Assembly (NCBI RefSeq): GCF_003025555.1
Contig: NZ_PYMH01000010.1
Coordinates: forward strand, 124,001-188,000
Source of the DNA: Photobacterium lutimaris
Lineage (GTDB): Bacteria > Pseudomonadota > Gammaproteobacteria > Enterobacterales > Vibrionaceae
Length of the DNA: 64,000 nt
Reading direction: 5' to 3'
Shown: one piece after another, positions 34,971 to 44,008 of the stretch
Layout of the letters: every line of letters begins with the position of its first letter
Numbering within the stretch: position 1 is the first letter of the stretch
Made by a program: the position numbers and the translations under genes
Notes under the pieces: generated by a model
What the model was told of the DNA's origin: nothing
The model's input: only the letters and a program-made list of their open reading frames with translations
The model's database searches: none

Positions 34971-35369
34971 ATGTTAATGGATGATTCTGGCTTCGAGGCG
35001 TACCAGCAAGTCGATGTAGAAGCACAAGCAGCGGCAGCGAGACCCTACCAGTTGGTATTGATGTTGGTTGACGGTTTTATGGATAACTTGACCCGCGCCG
35101 AAGGCCATATGGCGGCCAATCGCCTGAAGGAAAAAGGTGAATCTATCGGCAAGTGCATCGACATTATCGGTGGCCTTAATAGTGCGCTGGATATGCGCCA
35201 AGGTGGCGAACTTGCCCAGCAGATGAACCAGCTTTACGATTTTTGCAGCATGAAATTGTTTGAAGCCAGCGTCCATAACGATGCACAAAAACTGGCAGAA
35301 GTGCGCTCAGTCATGGGCAATATTCAAGAGGGTTGGCACAACTTCGGGGTAGCCCATGAAGGTCAATAA
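34971..35369 (+). CDS. fliS: Lateral flagellin chaperone FliS (LafC)
   Basis: FliS binds the C-terminus of flagellin in the cytoplasm and prevents early polymerisation. The 132-residue helical protein has the family core PYQLVLMLVDGFMDNLTRAE and KCIDIIGGLNSALDMRQGGE. It lies 11 bases after fliD and overlaps the next gene by 14 bases. Confidence 0.93.
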   Translation: MLMDDSGFEAYQQVDVEAQAAAARPYQLVLMLVDGFMDNLTRAEGHMAANRLKEKGESIGKCIDIIGGLNSALDMRQGGELAQQMNQLYDFCSMKLFEASVHNDAQKLAEVRSVMGNIQEGWHNFGVAHEGQ

Positions 35370-35670
35370 TACTCAAATCAGGCAATTGACGGTGCAGCTC
35401 AACCAGAGCTACAAGCGCAAAGAGTGGCAGGCTGTGCGCAAGATAGACAAAGAAATCTACACCATGCTGGCTGATTTGAAAGGCCAGCCGGCCGTTGCCG
35501 AGTCACTACGGCGCGATATCCTTCAGCTTAAAAAGGTGCATTTGGCCGCCATGACGGCGTGCGAAATAGAAAAAGAGCATCTGGGTCAGATGTTGGCGAA
35601 GTTTCAGAACCAGCGTGAAGGGGTATCGGAATACCAGCAGGTAGAGATGGCTGGAGGGTTTATTCGATGA
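35356..35670 (+). CDS. FliT-like lateral flagellar chaperone (LafD)
   Basis: The 104-residue helical, charged protein sits where fliT/lafD lies in lateral clusters, between fliS and fliK. FliT is the chaperone for FliD. Its sequence is too diverged for motif-level proof, so the call rests on size, helix content and position. It overlaps fliS at its start and fliK by 4 bases at its end. Confidence 0.7.
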   Translation: MKVNNTQIRQLTVQLNQSYKRKEWQAVRKIDKEIYTMLADLKGQPAVAESLRRDILQLKKVHLAAMTACEIEKEHLGQMLAKFQNQREGVSEYQQVEMAGGFIR

Positions 35671-36749
35671 GCCATATTTCGATGTCAATGCCGTCAGGGA
35701 GCGCTCAAGCCATCACGGCACGTTCATCACAGGTACAGGCCGGTGAAGGCGGCTCCTGGTTTGACAGCTTCGCCCGCTTGCTTGGTTCTGGGACTGAACA
35801 ATCAACCGAAGCCGCCATGGCGGAAGAGGCCAACCCATATTGGTTCGATCTCTATGATCAGCTTAAAGGGTTGGCTGAGGGTGAGGATTGGGTGTTCAGC
35901 AGCGCCCACCCTTTTATGGAGCAGCTTCCCCCCGAAGGGCAGTTCCGCCTGATCAATATTACCAATGAACTTAGTGGTGATGTTCGTGAGCAATTACTCG
36001 GCATGATGCGCCGTGCTGATGGCTTGCAAAGTGCGTCGGTGCAGTTGGGAGCACCACAACCGGCGATTCCGCATTACCTGACAGCCAATGGCAGTACTCA
36101 GGGGGAGTCATTGTCGTTTGAACAGGCGATTGAGCGGGTGATTTCTAATGCGATGACGCCAGTCAGGCAAGAAACGACCAACCCTGTTTTACTCCAACAA
36201 CTCGCGCAGGCAAGCAGTTTTACGACCTTATCGTTGCAGGACTCCCCCAATGCCGCTCCTCTGCCTGCTGGTGCACAATCCAACCTGGTTACGGCTTCTC
36301 GTGCTGAATGGGCGCCGGTGAAAATGGCGGAAAACCAGCAGCAATGGGGGCAGCAATTGGTGTCGGTACTCAAAGATCGGGTGCAGATGCACCTTAACCA
36401 AGATGTTCAGCATGCCCGTATCCGTCTCGATCCGCCTCACCTTGGCAGCCTAGAGCTGTCGGTCAAGATGGAAAACAACAAGGTTCAGATACATATCGCC
36501 GCCGCGGATCCGGCCTTGCGCGAGGCCGCACAGCAGGGCGCTGAACGCTTGCGTGCAGAGCTTGAAGGCAAGCAGCTCGCGGGGACGATGGTCGATGTTG
36601 ATGTGAGTGAGCAATCGCAGCAGCAACCGTTTGACCAAAAGGCCGATATGCCTTTAGCAATCCAGCCAGTGGTTGAAGAATCAGACTGGCATGAATCAAC
36701 CGATCTCTTATTAAAGGCGGATCAATACCGTCTCACTCGAATGGTGTAA
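35667..36749 (+). CDS. fliK: Hook-length control protein FliK (LafE)
   Basis: FliK is the secreted ruler that triggers the FlhB substrate switch. The 360-residue protein has a low-complexity N-terminal and middle part. Its C-terminal FliK domain (about 235-320) carries ARIRLDPPHLGSLELSVKME and VQIHIAAADPALREA, the diagnostic part. It overlaps lafD by 4 bases and precedes fliL. Confidence 0.9.
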   Translation: MSHISMSMPSGSAQAITARSSQVQAGEGGSWFDSFARLLGSGTEQSTEAAMAEEANPYWFDLYDQLKGLAEGEDWVFSSAHPFMEQLPPEGQFRLINITNELSGDVREQLLGMMRRADGLQSASVQLGAPQPAIPHYLTANGSTQGESLSFEQAIERVISNAMTPVRQETTNPVLLQQLAQASSFTTLSLQDSPNAAPLPAGAQSNLVTASRAEWAPVKMAENQQQWGQQLVSVLKDRVQMHLNQDVQHARIRLDPPHLGSLELSVKMENNKVQIHIAAADPALREAAQQGAERLRAELEGKQLAGTMVDVDVSEQSQQQPFDQKADMPLAIQPVVEESDWHESTDLLLKADQYRLTRMV

Positions 36750-36760
36750 GGAAAATAGTC

Positions 36761-37228
36761 ATGGCTAGAACAAACGTAATGAGTACGAAAGTCATTCTGG
36801 TGGCACTTGCTGCTTCGGTGCTTATTGCCCTCTCATCAATTGCTACCTACGCATTTATCGTCAATGACAAGTCGGCTGAGTTCAGCGTATTTGCCCGAGG
36901 TAGCGTGGACAGTCGTGCCCATTTCATGAATCTTGATAAGTTTGTCATCACGATTGATGGTGAAGAGCGCACTCACTACCTGATGCTGGAATTGGCACTG
37001 AAGACGAACTCTGCTAAGGCGCATGATCAGCTGATCGAGTTCAAACCGCTGGCGCGTAATGTCCTACTGAAAATGTTCAGTCAAAGCACCTTCGAAGAAT
37101 TGCGTCAAATGAATGAAATCGATCGATTGCAAACAGAAGTACTGGGACAGCTTCGTCAGGCGATGGCGGTAAATGGATACGCCTACCAGATCGAAGATGC
37201 GTTGTTTACCAAGCTCGTGCTGCAGTAA
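36761..37228 (+). CDS. fliL: Flagellar basal body-associated protein FliL (LafF)
   Basis: FliL is an inner-membrane protein that surrounds stators and supports swarming torque. The 155-residue product has one N-terminal membrane helix (about 10-33) and a periplasmic domain with HYLMLELALKTN. The C-terminus is a little unlike polar FliL, but position before the sigma factor and motor genes supports it. Confidence 0.88.
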   Translation: MARTNVMSTKVILVALAASVLIALSSIATYAFIVNDKSAEFSVFARGSVDSRAHFMNLDKFVITIDGEERTHYLMLELALKTNSAKAHDQLIEFKPLARNVLLKMFSQSTFEELRQMNEIDRLQTEVLGQLRQAMAVNGYAYQIEDALFTKLVLQ

Positions 37229-37240
37229 AGGAAGGGAATC

Positions 37241-37975
37241 ATGTTAGAAGCACAGCAGTTACCGTTTGAGGATGAGTATGCTCAGTGGCAAACAAAACCC
37301 TCACAGAACAATGAAGAGCAGATCTTACGCCAGCACTTGAAGCTGGTGAAGCGTATTGTCCAGCAACTCCATCACCACGCATCGGGCTGCATGGGGTTGG
37401 ATGATATGGAGCAAATTGGTTTGCTTGGTTTGCTTGAAGCCACTCGTCGTTATGGTGAGATGGATGAGAATTTCCGTTTCTTTGCTGCTCGCCGTGTCCG
37501 CGGGGCAATCTTGGATGAGTTGCGTCGTCGCGACTGGCGACCACGTCAATTACGTCAGCAGGTCCATGAACTTAATAAAGTATCTAAGTTGCTGACCAAG
37601 CAGTTGAAGCGCCATCCGAGCGAACATGAATTGGCTAAGGCCATGAAAATCAGTTTGGAAGAGTGCAACCGCCTGCTTTATGCCGCTCAGGCGGAAGAGC
37701 TGTATAGCTTAGAGCAGCTCTTTGAGTCAGATAGCTCAAGCGTTGATTTTGGAGAGGCTGATAGCAACCTTCAGCACCTGATTAATGATGATTTGCTCAA
37801 GCATGTGTTGTCTCAATTGCCGAAGCGTGAACAGCTCATTTTGGATTTTTATTACCAGAAGGAACTCAGCTTGAAGGAAATCGCCATCGTGGTTGGCCTG
37901 AGCGAAGCGAGGATCTGCCAGCTGCATAAGCAGGCAATCAAACAAATGAACGCCATGATTAAGAGCTTGATGTAG
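37241..37975 (+). CDS. fliA: Lateral flagellar sigma-28 factor LafS (FliA type)
   Basis: This RNA polymerase sigma factor would transcribe late lateral genes, above all flagellin. The 244-residue protein has region 2 (HHHASGCMGLDDMEQIGLLG, RVRGAILDELRRRDWRPRQL), region 3, and region 4 with a helix-turn-helix (LSLKEIAIVVGLSEARICQL). FlgM at 17638 is its expected inhibitor. It is read from the sigma-54 promoter at 33500. Confidence 0.94.
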   Translation: MLEAQQLPFEDEYAQWQTKPSQNNEEQILRQHLKLVKRIVQQLHHHASGCMGLDDMEQIGLLGLLEATRRYGEMDENFRFFAARRVRGAILDELRRRDWRPRQLRQQVHELNKVSKLLTKQLKRHPSEHELAKAMKISLEECNRLLYAAQAEELYSLEQLFESDSSSVDFGEADSNLQHLINDDLLKHVLSQLPKREQLILDFYYQKELSLKEIAIVVGLSEARICQLHKQAIKQMNAMIKSLM

Positions 37976-37985
37976 GAGAAAGGTT

Positions 37986-38843
37986 ATGCAAAAAATTATT
38001 GGTGTCTTAATCATTATTATCTGTGTGTTCGGCGGTTTTGTGTTTGCCGGGGGATACCTCGGTACCATGTGGCAGCCAGCTGAATTGATGATCATTTTGG
38101 GGGCCGGTGCTGGTGCTCTGGCGATTGGTAATCCGCATCATGTGATCGTTGAAATGTGGCATCAGGCCCGTGGCATTGTGACCAAGCGCGATGAGCGCAA
38201 ACTTTATCGCGAGCTGCTTTCACTGATGTACCACCTGCTGGAGCAGGTACGCCAGAATGGCATGCGGGTACTTGATGAGCATATTGAAGAGCCGCACCAG
38301 AGCAGTTTGTTCCTGATATACCCGGAAGTCCTGGAGTATCCGAAACTGGTGACTTTCATAACCGATAACTTCCGGTTGATGGCGATGGGCAAAATCACCG
38401 CCCATGAGCTGGAAAGTATGCTGGAGCTAGAGCTGGAAGCGATCGAAGAAGATCTGATGGAACCTTCGCACTCGATGCACCGGGTGGCAGAGGCCATGCC
38501 TGGCTTTGGTATTTTGGCGGCAGTGATGGGGATTGTGATCACCATGACCAATATCGATGGGGATATGGCGCAAATCGGGATCAGTGTTGCCCATGCCTTG
38601 GTGGGCACCTTCCTCGGTATTTTCTTCTGTTACTGTGTATTTGACCCGATCAGTACGGCGATGGCCAACCAGGTAAAACGCGAGCTGTCTGCCTTCGAGT
38701 GTGTAAAAGCCATGATGGTGAGTTATACCGCCGGGAAGCCTGCACTGGTTGCGGCGGACTCTGGCCGTAAGTTGATGCAACTCGATGTGAAACCGACCTT
38801 TGCCGAGATGGAAGGGTGGGTAACGCAGCAGGTATTCCAATGA
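37986..38843 (+). CDS. motA: Lateral flagellar stator protein MotA (LafT)
   Basis: MotA is the torque-generating stator subunit, probably proton-driven in lateral systems. The 285-residue protein has four membrane segments, the first two near 5-25 and 32-50, and the last two near 170-225. The cytoplasmic loop holds the charged residues that work on FliG. The conserved prolines lie in AMPGFGILAAVMGIVIT and CVFDPIS. The stop overlaps motB by 4 bases. Confidence 0.93.
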   Translation: MQKIIGVLIIIICVFGGFVFAGGYLGTMWQPAELMIILGAGAGALAIGNPHHVIVEMWHQARGIVTKRDERKLYRELLSLMYHLLEQVRQNGMRVLDEHIEEPHQSSLFLIYPEVLEYPKLVTFITDNFRLMAMGKITAHELESMLELELEAIEEDLMEPSHSMHRVAEAMPGFGILAAVMGIVITMTNIDGDMAQIGISVAHALVGTFLGIFFCYCVFDPISTAMANQVKRELSAFECVKAMMVSYTAGKPALVAADSGRKLMQLDVKPTFAEMEGWVTQQVFQ

Positions 38844-39811
38844 TGAGGGGCAATACCGCAGATACGGTCATCATAAAAAAGCGCCGTAGCCGGGGTCATA
38901 CGGCTCGCCATGGTGGGGCATGGAAAGTTGCTTTTGCCGATTTCACCTTGGCGATGATGGCTTTTTTTATGGTGATGTGGGTGTTGCAGGTTACCACCGA
39001 AGATGAAAAACAACGTATCGTTGGCCGCCTGAGTGGTCATCAGCGGATGTTACCTCATGAAGATATGTTCATGGATAACAGTCCGTTTGTGGTTGATTTT
39101 GGAGGAACCGCATTGCCTGGCTTACAGAGCCAACAGCCGAGCAATCCGCATAATTTGGGTAACTCCCTGACTATCAATGTCGTTGATGGTAACGGCAATA
39201 ACTTCGGTGGGTTGGGGGAGGAGGGACCTTCACTTGTTCCTGGACGCTATGAAAGCCATGAACAGATGGTTGTTCTGGGCGAGTACTTAAAAGATGTCAG
39301 TGAGTTTCTTTCTGCCAGCAACCAACTGTCGGTGGAAGTGGTGCCGCAAGGGTTGCGGGTGTTGGTCAATGACGACAATGAAAAGCCGATGTTCAAACTG
39401 GGTGGGGCTGAGCTCACGCCGTTTTTTGAAGATCTGCTGCTCGCTATTGCCCCAACGTTTGCCACCATTGAAAACCCGATCATGATTTCAGGCCATGCTG
39501 ATGCCAGTGGCTTTAGCCGCCGTTCGAGAGGCAATAACTGGACCTTGTCGGGTGAGCGTGCACAAAAAGCGAGGGAAGTGCTGGAGTATGGTGGTATGCC
39601 AAGCGAGCGCGTTGCTCAGGTCACGGCAATGTCCGACACCATGTTACTCGATGAAGATGCACCTTATAGCCATTTGAACCGCCGCATCGAAATCTTGGTG
39701 CTAACCTCTGATACGCAAGAGCAGTTGCAACAGCTGTTTGGCCGAGACGGTGGTGAATCTCAATTGGAAGCGGCTAAGCAAGCTGCCTATGCTAATCAGC
39801 CCGTGAGCTAA
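38840..39811 (+). CDS. motB: Lateral flagellar stator protein MotB (LafU)
   Basis: MotB anchors the stator to peptidoglycan and carries the proton-binding Asp. The 323-residue protein begins at the ATG at 38840, overlapping the motA stop. It has a basic N-terminus and one membrane helix with the key Asp in VAFADFTLAMMAFFMVMWV. The OmpA-like domain (about 205-300) includes ISGHADASG and HLNRRIEILVL. It ends the lateral locus and is followed by a strong terminator. Confidence 0.94.
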   Translation: MMRGNTADTVIIKKRRSRGHTARHGGAWKVAFADFTLAMMAFFMVMWVLQVTTEDEKQRIVGRLSGHQRMLPHEDMFMDNSPFVVDFGGTALPGLQSQQPSNPHNLGNSLTINVVDGNGNNFGGLGEEGPSLVPGRYESHEQMVVLGEYLKDVSEFLSASNQLSVEVVPQGLRVLVNDDNEKPMFKLGGAELTPFFEDLLLAIAPTFATIENPIMISGHADASGFSRRSRGNNWTLSGERAQKAREVLEYGGMPSERVAQVTAMSDTMLLDEDAPYSHLNRRIEILVLTSDTQEQLQQLFGRDGGESQLEAAKQAAYANQPVS

Positions 39812-39846
39812 ACCGGGTTCCAACGTCAGCATGCTAGGTGACGACC

Positions 39847-39882
39847 AAAGCCTGCCCATGATGTAATGGGCAGGCTTTTTTT
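39847..39882 (+). terminator. Terminator after motB
   Basis: AAAGCCTGCCCAT (39847-39859) pairs with ATGGGCAGGCTTT (39866-39878), followed by further T residues. It marks the end of the lateral flagellar locus. Confidence 0.92.
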
Positions 39883-39919
39883 ATACCCAGCACCTTGACG
39901 TTACTTGGGTACAAAAAGA

Positions 39920-39950
39920 AAGGGGGCTGATTTGACATCAGCCCCCCTTT
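39920..39950 (-). terminator. Terminator of the minus-strand membrane protein gene
   Basis: GGGGGCTGAT (39922-39931) pairs with ATCAGCCCCC (39937-39946). On the minus strand it follows the gene at 40011 and is trailed by TTTCTTTTTG. Confidence 0.8.
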
Positions 39951-40010
39951 ATATTGCATGAAGATACGGTGTGAAGTCCGTTTAGCGAAACGCGCCAGAC
40001 TTACCAGTGA

Positions 40011-41543
40011 TTAAATCATTAAGGCCGAGGAAATCACGCCGATCAAGCCTGCGCTTGCCAGTACCGTCACCGCTTTCTCTGCCATCTTGCCATTGTTTTC
40101 GGCGGCTTTGCCGAACATGGCGAACACAAATGGGTGTACCAGGAAAGTCATTGCAAAGGTAAAGGTGATAAGGCTTGCTGCTGTCGCACCAAACATACCT
40201 TCTTGTACGGCGGCAAACAGGCCGAAGTGAGATAAGCCAGAGGCGGCAGACATCGAAGCATGCTCAAGTGACATACCGGCGACGCTTAGTAGCGTGAAGC
40301 TACCGAATACAGCCATGATCTGCCAGCCTAGTGAGAATAGCATTAGACCTTTCACTTCTGTTTTCTCACAGCCTTGAGCCGAACGAAGGTTTTTCAGAGA
40401 AAGGATAACAAACGCTGCGCCAGCAAGGATCAGTGGTAATGTCCAGCCAACCATCAGCGCGCCGCGCTCAGCACTGGCTGCTAAAATCGTAAAGACGAAG
40501 ATGTGACCGGCAAATGGAATGTTAATCATAATCGGTGCGCGAGAAGCCGCTGTTTTGCCGAAGTCGCCCGCAGTACATGCGCCAGTTAGACCAGAGTGAG
40601 ACAGGCCACCGGCCAAACCTGGTGCCAGGTTACGTAAATGGTTCGATTTACCGACGAAGATTAGCAGCGCAAGACCACCGAACATCCAGAAAATCTGGCC
40701 GGAGAAGCCGTACACGATAACACTTTGAAGACCCGGAATACCGAAGGCTTCCACCATGTGAGAGCCGCCAACCAGGAAGCTGCCTGATAGTACCAGAGGG
40801 ATACCCGCAAATAGCAGGGCATTCATGGTTGGGCCATGTTTCCATTTTGGTAGCGCCGCACCCAGACCCGAAGACAGGATCATCGCGAAGAAGATCTGTG
40901 GTAGGCCGATAATTGACGATACCGCAGTGGATAGCATTAGCGAGAAGTTTAAGACGACAATAATCGCAATAACTTCAAATAGGCCCTTACGGATGTATTG
41001 TGCTTTGTTGGAAATCACGGCTTTGCGGTCAACGAGAATGAACGCCAGTGCCAAGCAGATGTAAGAGAGGAGCAGGAAAGACTCACCCATGGCGAAGTCT
41101 GAAGTACGATCCGAAATCAGAGCATCAGCCGTTTGGATACCGATGAGCAATAGGAATGCACGAATAATATAGGTTAACTGCGTGCTGCTTGTTCCCAATA
41201 CCACTTCCTGAGCGGAAGGGGCAAAAAAGTCACACTTTTCATCAAAGTCTTGTTTAGATAGCAGGCGTCTAATTTCCTGTCCACCCACGAAGAATGAGGC
41301 GATCAATGCAATTACGGTTGTCTGGCCGATCAGTGCAACAACAGGGAACTGTTCTAGTCCCGGTGTCGCCATGCCGCTGTGTACCAATAGTGAGCCTAAA
41401 GCAAGGCCAAACACAACGATAACCAACAACGATGAATACTTAGTACCTGCAACGAGGGTACGGGCAACCAATACCATAATTGTTAAAGCGGCTATGGCGA
41501 TAACAAAATGGTTAAAAGCAAAAAGGTGGGAAACTTGTTCCAT
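40011..41543 (-). CDS. Unrecognised multi-pass membrane protein, probable transporter
   Basis: I do not recognise the family. The 510-residue protein is strongly hydrophobic, with roughly 13-14 membrane segments and few soluble loops, one around 110-130 (EIRRLLSKQDFDEKCDF). A Gly-rich conserved-looking stretch, GGLSHSGLTGACTAGDFGK, lies mid to late, like re-entrant loops of secondary carriers. The start is the ATG at 41543 (MEQVSHLFAF), with GGAG upstream; the longer frame is unlikely. It follows the CBS protein gene by 114 bases on the same strand, so the CBS protein may regulate it. The substrate is unknown. Confidence 0.6.
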   Translation of the reverse strand: MEQVSHLFAFNHFVIAIAALTIMVLVARTLVAGTKYSSLLVIVVFGLALGSLLVHSGMATPGLEQFPVVALIGQTTVIALIASFFVGGQEIRRLLSKQDFDEKCDFFAPSAQEVVLGTSSTQLTYIIRAFLLLIGIQTADALISDRTSDFAMGESFLLLSYICLALAFILVDRKAVISNKAQYIRKGLFEVIAIIVVLNFSLMLSTAVSSIIGLPQIFFAMILSSGLGAALPKWKHGPTMNALLFAGIPLVLSGSFLVGGSHMVEAFGIPGLQSVIVYGFSGQIFWMFGGLALLIFVGKSNHLRNLAPGLAGGLSHSGLTGACTAGDFGKTAASRAPIMINIPFAGHIFVFTILAASAERGALMVGWTLPLILAGAAFVILSLKNLRSAQGCEKTEVKGLMLFSLGWQIMAVFGSFTLLSVAGMSLEHASMSAASGLSHFGLFAAVQEGMFGATAASLITFTFAMTFLVHPFVFAMFGKAAENNGKMAEKAVTVLASAGLIGVISSALMI

Positions 41544-41657
41544 TTTAACTCCAAAAACTCTTACGATCTGCTCACAGGCACGGCCAAGGGGCGTCAATAG
41601 GTGAAGCCTCTATTTTGGGGCCGGCTGGCTGTGAGCGAATGATTTGTTCGCTACTGA

Positions 41658-42197
41658 TTAGGTAACAACCTGTGGGGCAACATTTTTAGCGACTGGCGTT
41701 GTCGCATCATTGAATAGGGCTCTGAGGGCTTTCAATACTTCCTGGCGTGATACCACACCGACATATTTACCGTTTTCCAAAATCGGTAGAATTTGCGGTT
41801 TGTTTACCTTGATTGATTTAGCGCGCTCTTCAAGCGACAGGGTTGTCATTTGCGTCGCATAGCCCATTGCCGTTGTTGGGTAAAGCTGATCTTTGTCTAG
41901 TGCCAAATATTCCAGAGCGTCTGTCAGGCGATCTTCGATATCCATGGTCACTACATCGGTCTTCATTAGACTTCCGACGGTTACATCCTCATCAGGCAAG
42001 TAGTCTTGGCACCACATTTCTACCATGATGTCGTGGGCAGACAAAAAGCCGACAAGGTGGCCGCTTGCGTCGCAAACCGGTGCACCGTTAATGTGGTTTT
42101 TTGACAATACATCGATAGCCGCAGGCAGACTGGTCTTTACACTCAACGTTGGGGCTTGCGTATTTACAATGTCTCTCACTGTAAGTAATGCGCTCAT
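41658..42197 (-). CDS. CBS domain-pair protein
   Basis: The 179-residue soluble protein is one CBS pair and little else: INGAPVCDASGHLVGFLSAH in the first repeat and VNKPQILPILENGKYVGVVS in the second. CBS pairs usually bind AMP, ADP or ATP and control a partner transporter or enzyme. It is strikingly similar over its length to the CBS tail of the FNT channel at 31344, including the linker SLEER and the QDY and KDQLYPT/KEQLYPT segments. It precedes the membrane protein at 40011 and diverges from the LysR gene. Its ligand is unproven. Confidence 0.85.
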   Translation of the reverse strand: MSALLTVRDIVNTQAPTLSVKTSLPAAIDVLSKNHINGAPVCDASGHLVGFLSAHDIMVEMWCQDYLPDEDVTVGSLMKTDVVTMDIEDRLTDALEYLALDKDQLYPTTAMGYATQMTTLSLEERAKSIKVNKPQILPILENGKYVGVVSRQEVLKALRALFNDATTPVAKNVAPQVVT

Positions 42198-42811
42198 AAC
42201 AATCTCCTAAATTCAAAATCAACACTGTTGTAGTAACTCGTCAGAGTCATCGAAAATGGCTCATTAAGCTGTTGACGTGAATGTTACTCAGCACCGGCGC
42301 ATTAGTAAAATTGATTTTATTTAGATTGTCATTCAGTTTTATTGATACTTTGTTTAAAAGTATTTCAGAAAATATCTTTTCCAAGCGTCATCAATTTAGG
42401 TGATAGAGGAGGTTGGGACGTTGACGTTGTACTTTAATTAATCAATAACTTAAAACGATGGATATGCATAATTAACTGTAAGTGGTATCAATATTATTGA
42501 TTGTATCGCATTCATTCCATAAGTTTATCTTAATTAGAGCATTGTGCTTAATTAGGGGGAAGTTCAGACACACTCTGCCAATGGTTTTTTTTTACTCTTT
42601 ATCGAGTATTTACTGGGATATACACGCTGACGCGCATACGGTATACATTACCCGGCAGTTAAAACTTGATACAATATTGCTTGAGTTTATCGATCAATCA
42701 GATTTATTGATTGGCAAAAATACCTAAGTGACAAGACATATACACAAGTAATTGGGTATATCTGTTGCTTTACCGGCGTTGAGCCCACCCGTTGCAAATC
42801 TAGGAGTAAAA
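42198..42811. other. Divergent regulatory region between CBS gene and LysR gene
   Basis: The 614 bases are AT-rich. A LysR-box-like dyad, ATCAAT-N7-ATTGAT, lies at 42693-42711, about 100 bases before the LysR start, which suits autoregulation. Frames such as 42482-42727 have no ribosome site or recognisable sequence. No gene is supported. Confidence 0.5.
42693..42711. promoter_or_regulatory. LysR-box-like dyad
   Basis: ATCAAT (42693-42698) and ATTGAT (42706-42711) are inverted copies 7 bases apart, containing the T-N11-A spacing typical of LysR-type operators. It lies upstream of the LysR gene. AT-richness makes chance a real possibility. Confidence 0.35.
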
Positions 42812-43720
42812 GTGCGTTATTCGTTGAAACAGTTATCAGTGTTTGATGCGGTTGCTGAGTTGGGCAGTGTTAGTCAAGCTGCTGAACGGCTAGGGGTTAC
42901 CCAGTCTGCTGCCAGTATGTCTCTTAGCCAATTAGAAAAACTGCTTGGACGCGATCTTTTCGTACGCCAGGGAAAGGATATGCGTTTGAGCCATTGGGGC
43001 AACTGGTTGCGGCCAAAAGCCCGGCGTTTGTTGCAAGATGCCGAACAGATTGAAGCGGGCTTTTATGATCAACACCTTTTCAGTGGCAGTATCACGATTG
43101 GTGCCAGCCAAACACCTGCTGAGCACTTGGTTCCAGAGCTTATCAGTATTCTTGATACTGACTTTCCGGAAGTCAGAACGGGACTGGAAGTAAAAAGTAG
43201 CCAAGGTGTCATCGAGGGTGTGCTTAACTACAAATATGACATTGGTATTATAGAAGGTCGTTGTGATGACAACCGTACCCACCAGGAAGAATGGTGCCGC
43301 GACCACCTTGTCGTGGTCAGTGCTGCTCACCACCCTTTTGCTAAGAACTCCCGTGTCAGTCTGGCGCAATTAGAGCAAGCGCAGTGGGTATTACGAGAAG
43401 GGGGAGCGGGGACGCGGACGATTTTTGAAAGTGCGATGGTGCCGTTGATCCCGGATTTGGATGTGTGGCGTGAATACTCTCACGTTCCGGTGATCCGCTC
43501 TATGGTTTCCAATGGCCATTACCTAACCTGTCTGCCTTATTTGGATGTCGCACCGTATATTGACCGGGGTGAACTCGTCGCCTTGAATGTACCTGAACTA
43601 AAAATGGACCGAGCCATTTCGTTTATCTGGCGCAAAGAGATGGGGGATCACCCGTTGCTGGAGTGTATTAAGCGCGAAGGTCACAGAATGATGAAGAACC
43701 ATAAACTCAAATCCTCTTGA
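42812..43720 (+). CDS. LysR-family transcriptional regulator
   Basis: The 302-residue protein has the N-terminal helix-turn-helix of the family (LGSVSQAAERLGVTQSAASM) and a substrate-binding C-terminal domain. The start is the GTG at 42812, with AGGAG at 42802-42806; an earlier TTG frame has no site. Its likely target is the divergent CBS-membrane protein pair. The effector is unknown. A hairpin with an 8-bp stem (about 43757-43789) follows the stop. Confidence 0.88.
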   Translation: MRYSLKQLSVFDAVAELGSVSQAAERLGVTQSAASMSLSQLEKLLGRDLFVRQGKDMRLSHWGNWLRPKARRLLQDAEQIEAGFYDQHLFSGSITIGASQTPAEHLVPELISILDTDFPEVRTGLEVKSSQGVIEGVLNYKYDIGIIEGRCDDNRTHQEEWCRDHLVVVSAAHHPFAKNSRVSLAQLEQAQWVLREGGAGTRTIFESAMVPLIPDLDVWREYSHVPVIRSMVSNGHYLTCLPYLDVAPYIDRGELVALNVPELKMDRAISFIWRKEMGDHPLLECIKREGHRMMKNHKLKSS

Positions 43721-43833
43721 GGCCGTGGCTCTGCCTTTCTAGTTAGAAAGAATCATGTGGGTGGTATGACGTAAATGTATCAGTGATACCACCTCACAAA
43801 CCATATGACACTCGTTTTATTTTATTGATAGCC

Positions 43834-43867
43834 TATATCTAATTAACTAATAGGTTAATTAGATATA
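43834..43867. repeat. 14-bp perfect AT-rich inverted repeat
   Basis: TATATCTAATTAAC (43834-43847) and GTTAATTAGATATA (43854-43867) flank a 6-base loop in the gap between the convergent LysR and pflA genes. No T run follows. It may be an RNA hairpin or protein site. Confidence 0.8.
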
Positions 43868-43952
43868 TTCAACCCGCTAAGCCTACACCATAAATTAAAT
43901 GCAACTGGTTGGTATTGATTGGTTTTTATTTGCCGATACGCAGGTTAGCCGA

Positions 43953-43983
43953 TAATAAAAAAGGAGAGCCAGTGCTCTCCTTT
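43953..43983 (-). terminator. Terminator of pflA
   Basis: AAAGGAGAGC (43960-43969) pairs with GCTCTCCTTT (43974-43983) around CAGT. On the minus strand it is followed by a run of T, 26 bases beyond the pflA stop. Confidence 0.88.
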
Positions 43984-44008
43984 AGATTGGCTAGTGTCAA
44001 AACCGCCG

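Noticed and set aside
42482..42727. Plus-strand frame of 81 residues upstream of the LysR gene
   Set aside because: It lies in the AT-rich regulatory region, covers the LysR-box-like dyad and has no recognisable sequence or ribosome site.
43948..43955. Exact GCCGATAA, the sigma-28 -10 sequence
   Set aside because: There is no -35 element at the right distance, and it lies in the gap after two convergent genes with no gene downstream in that direction.
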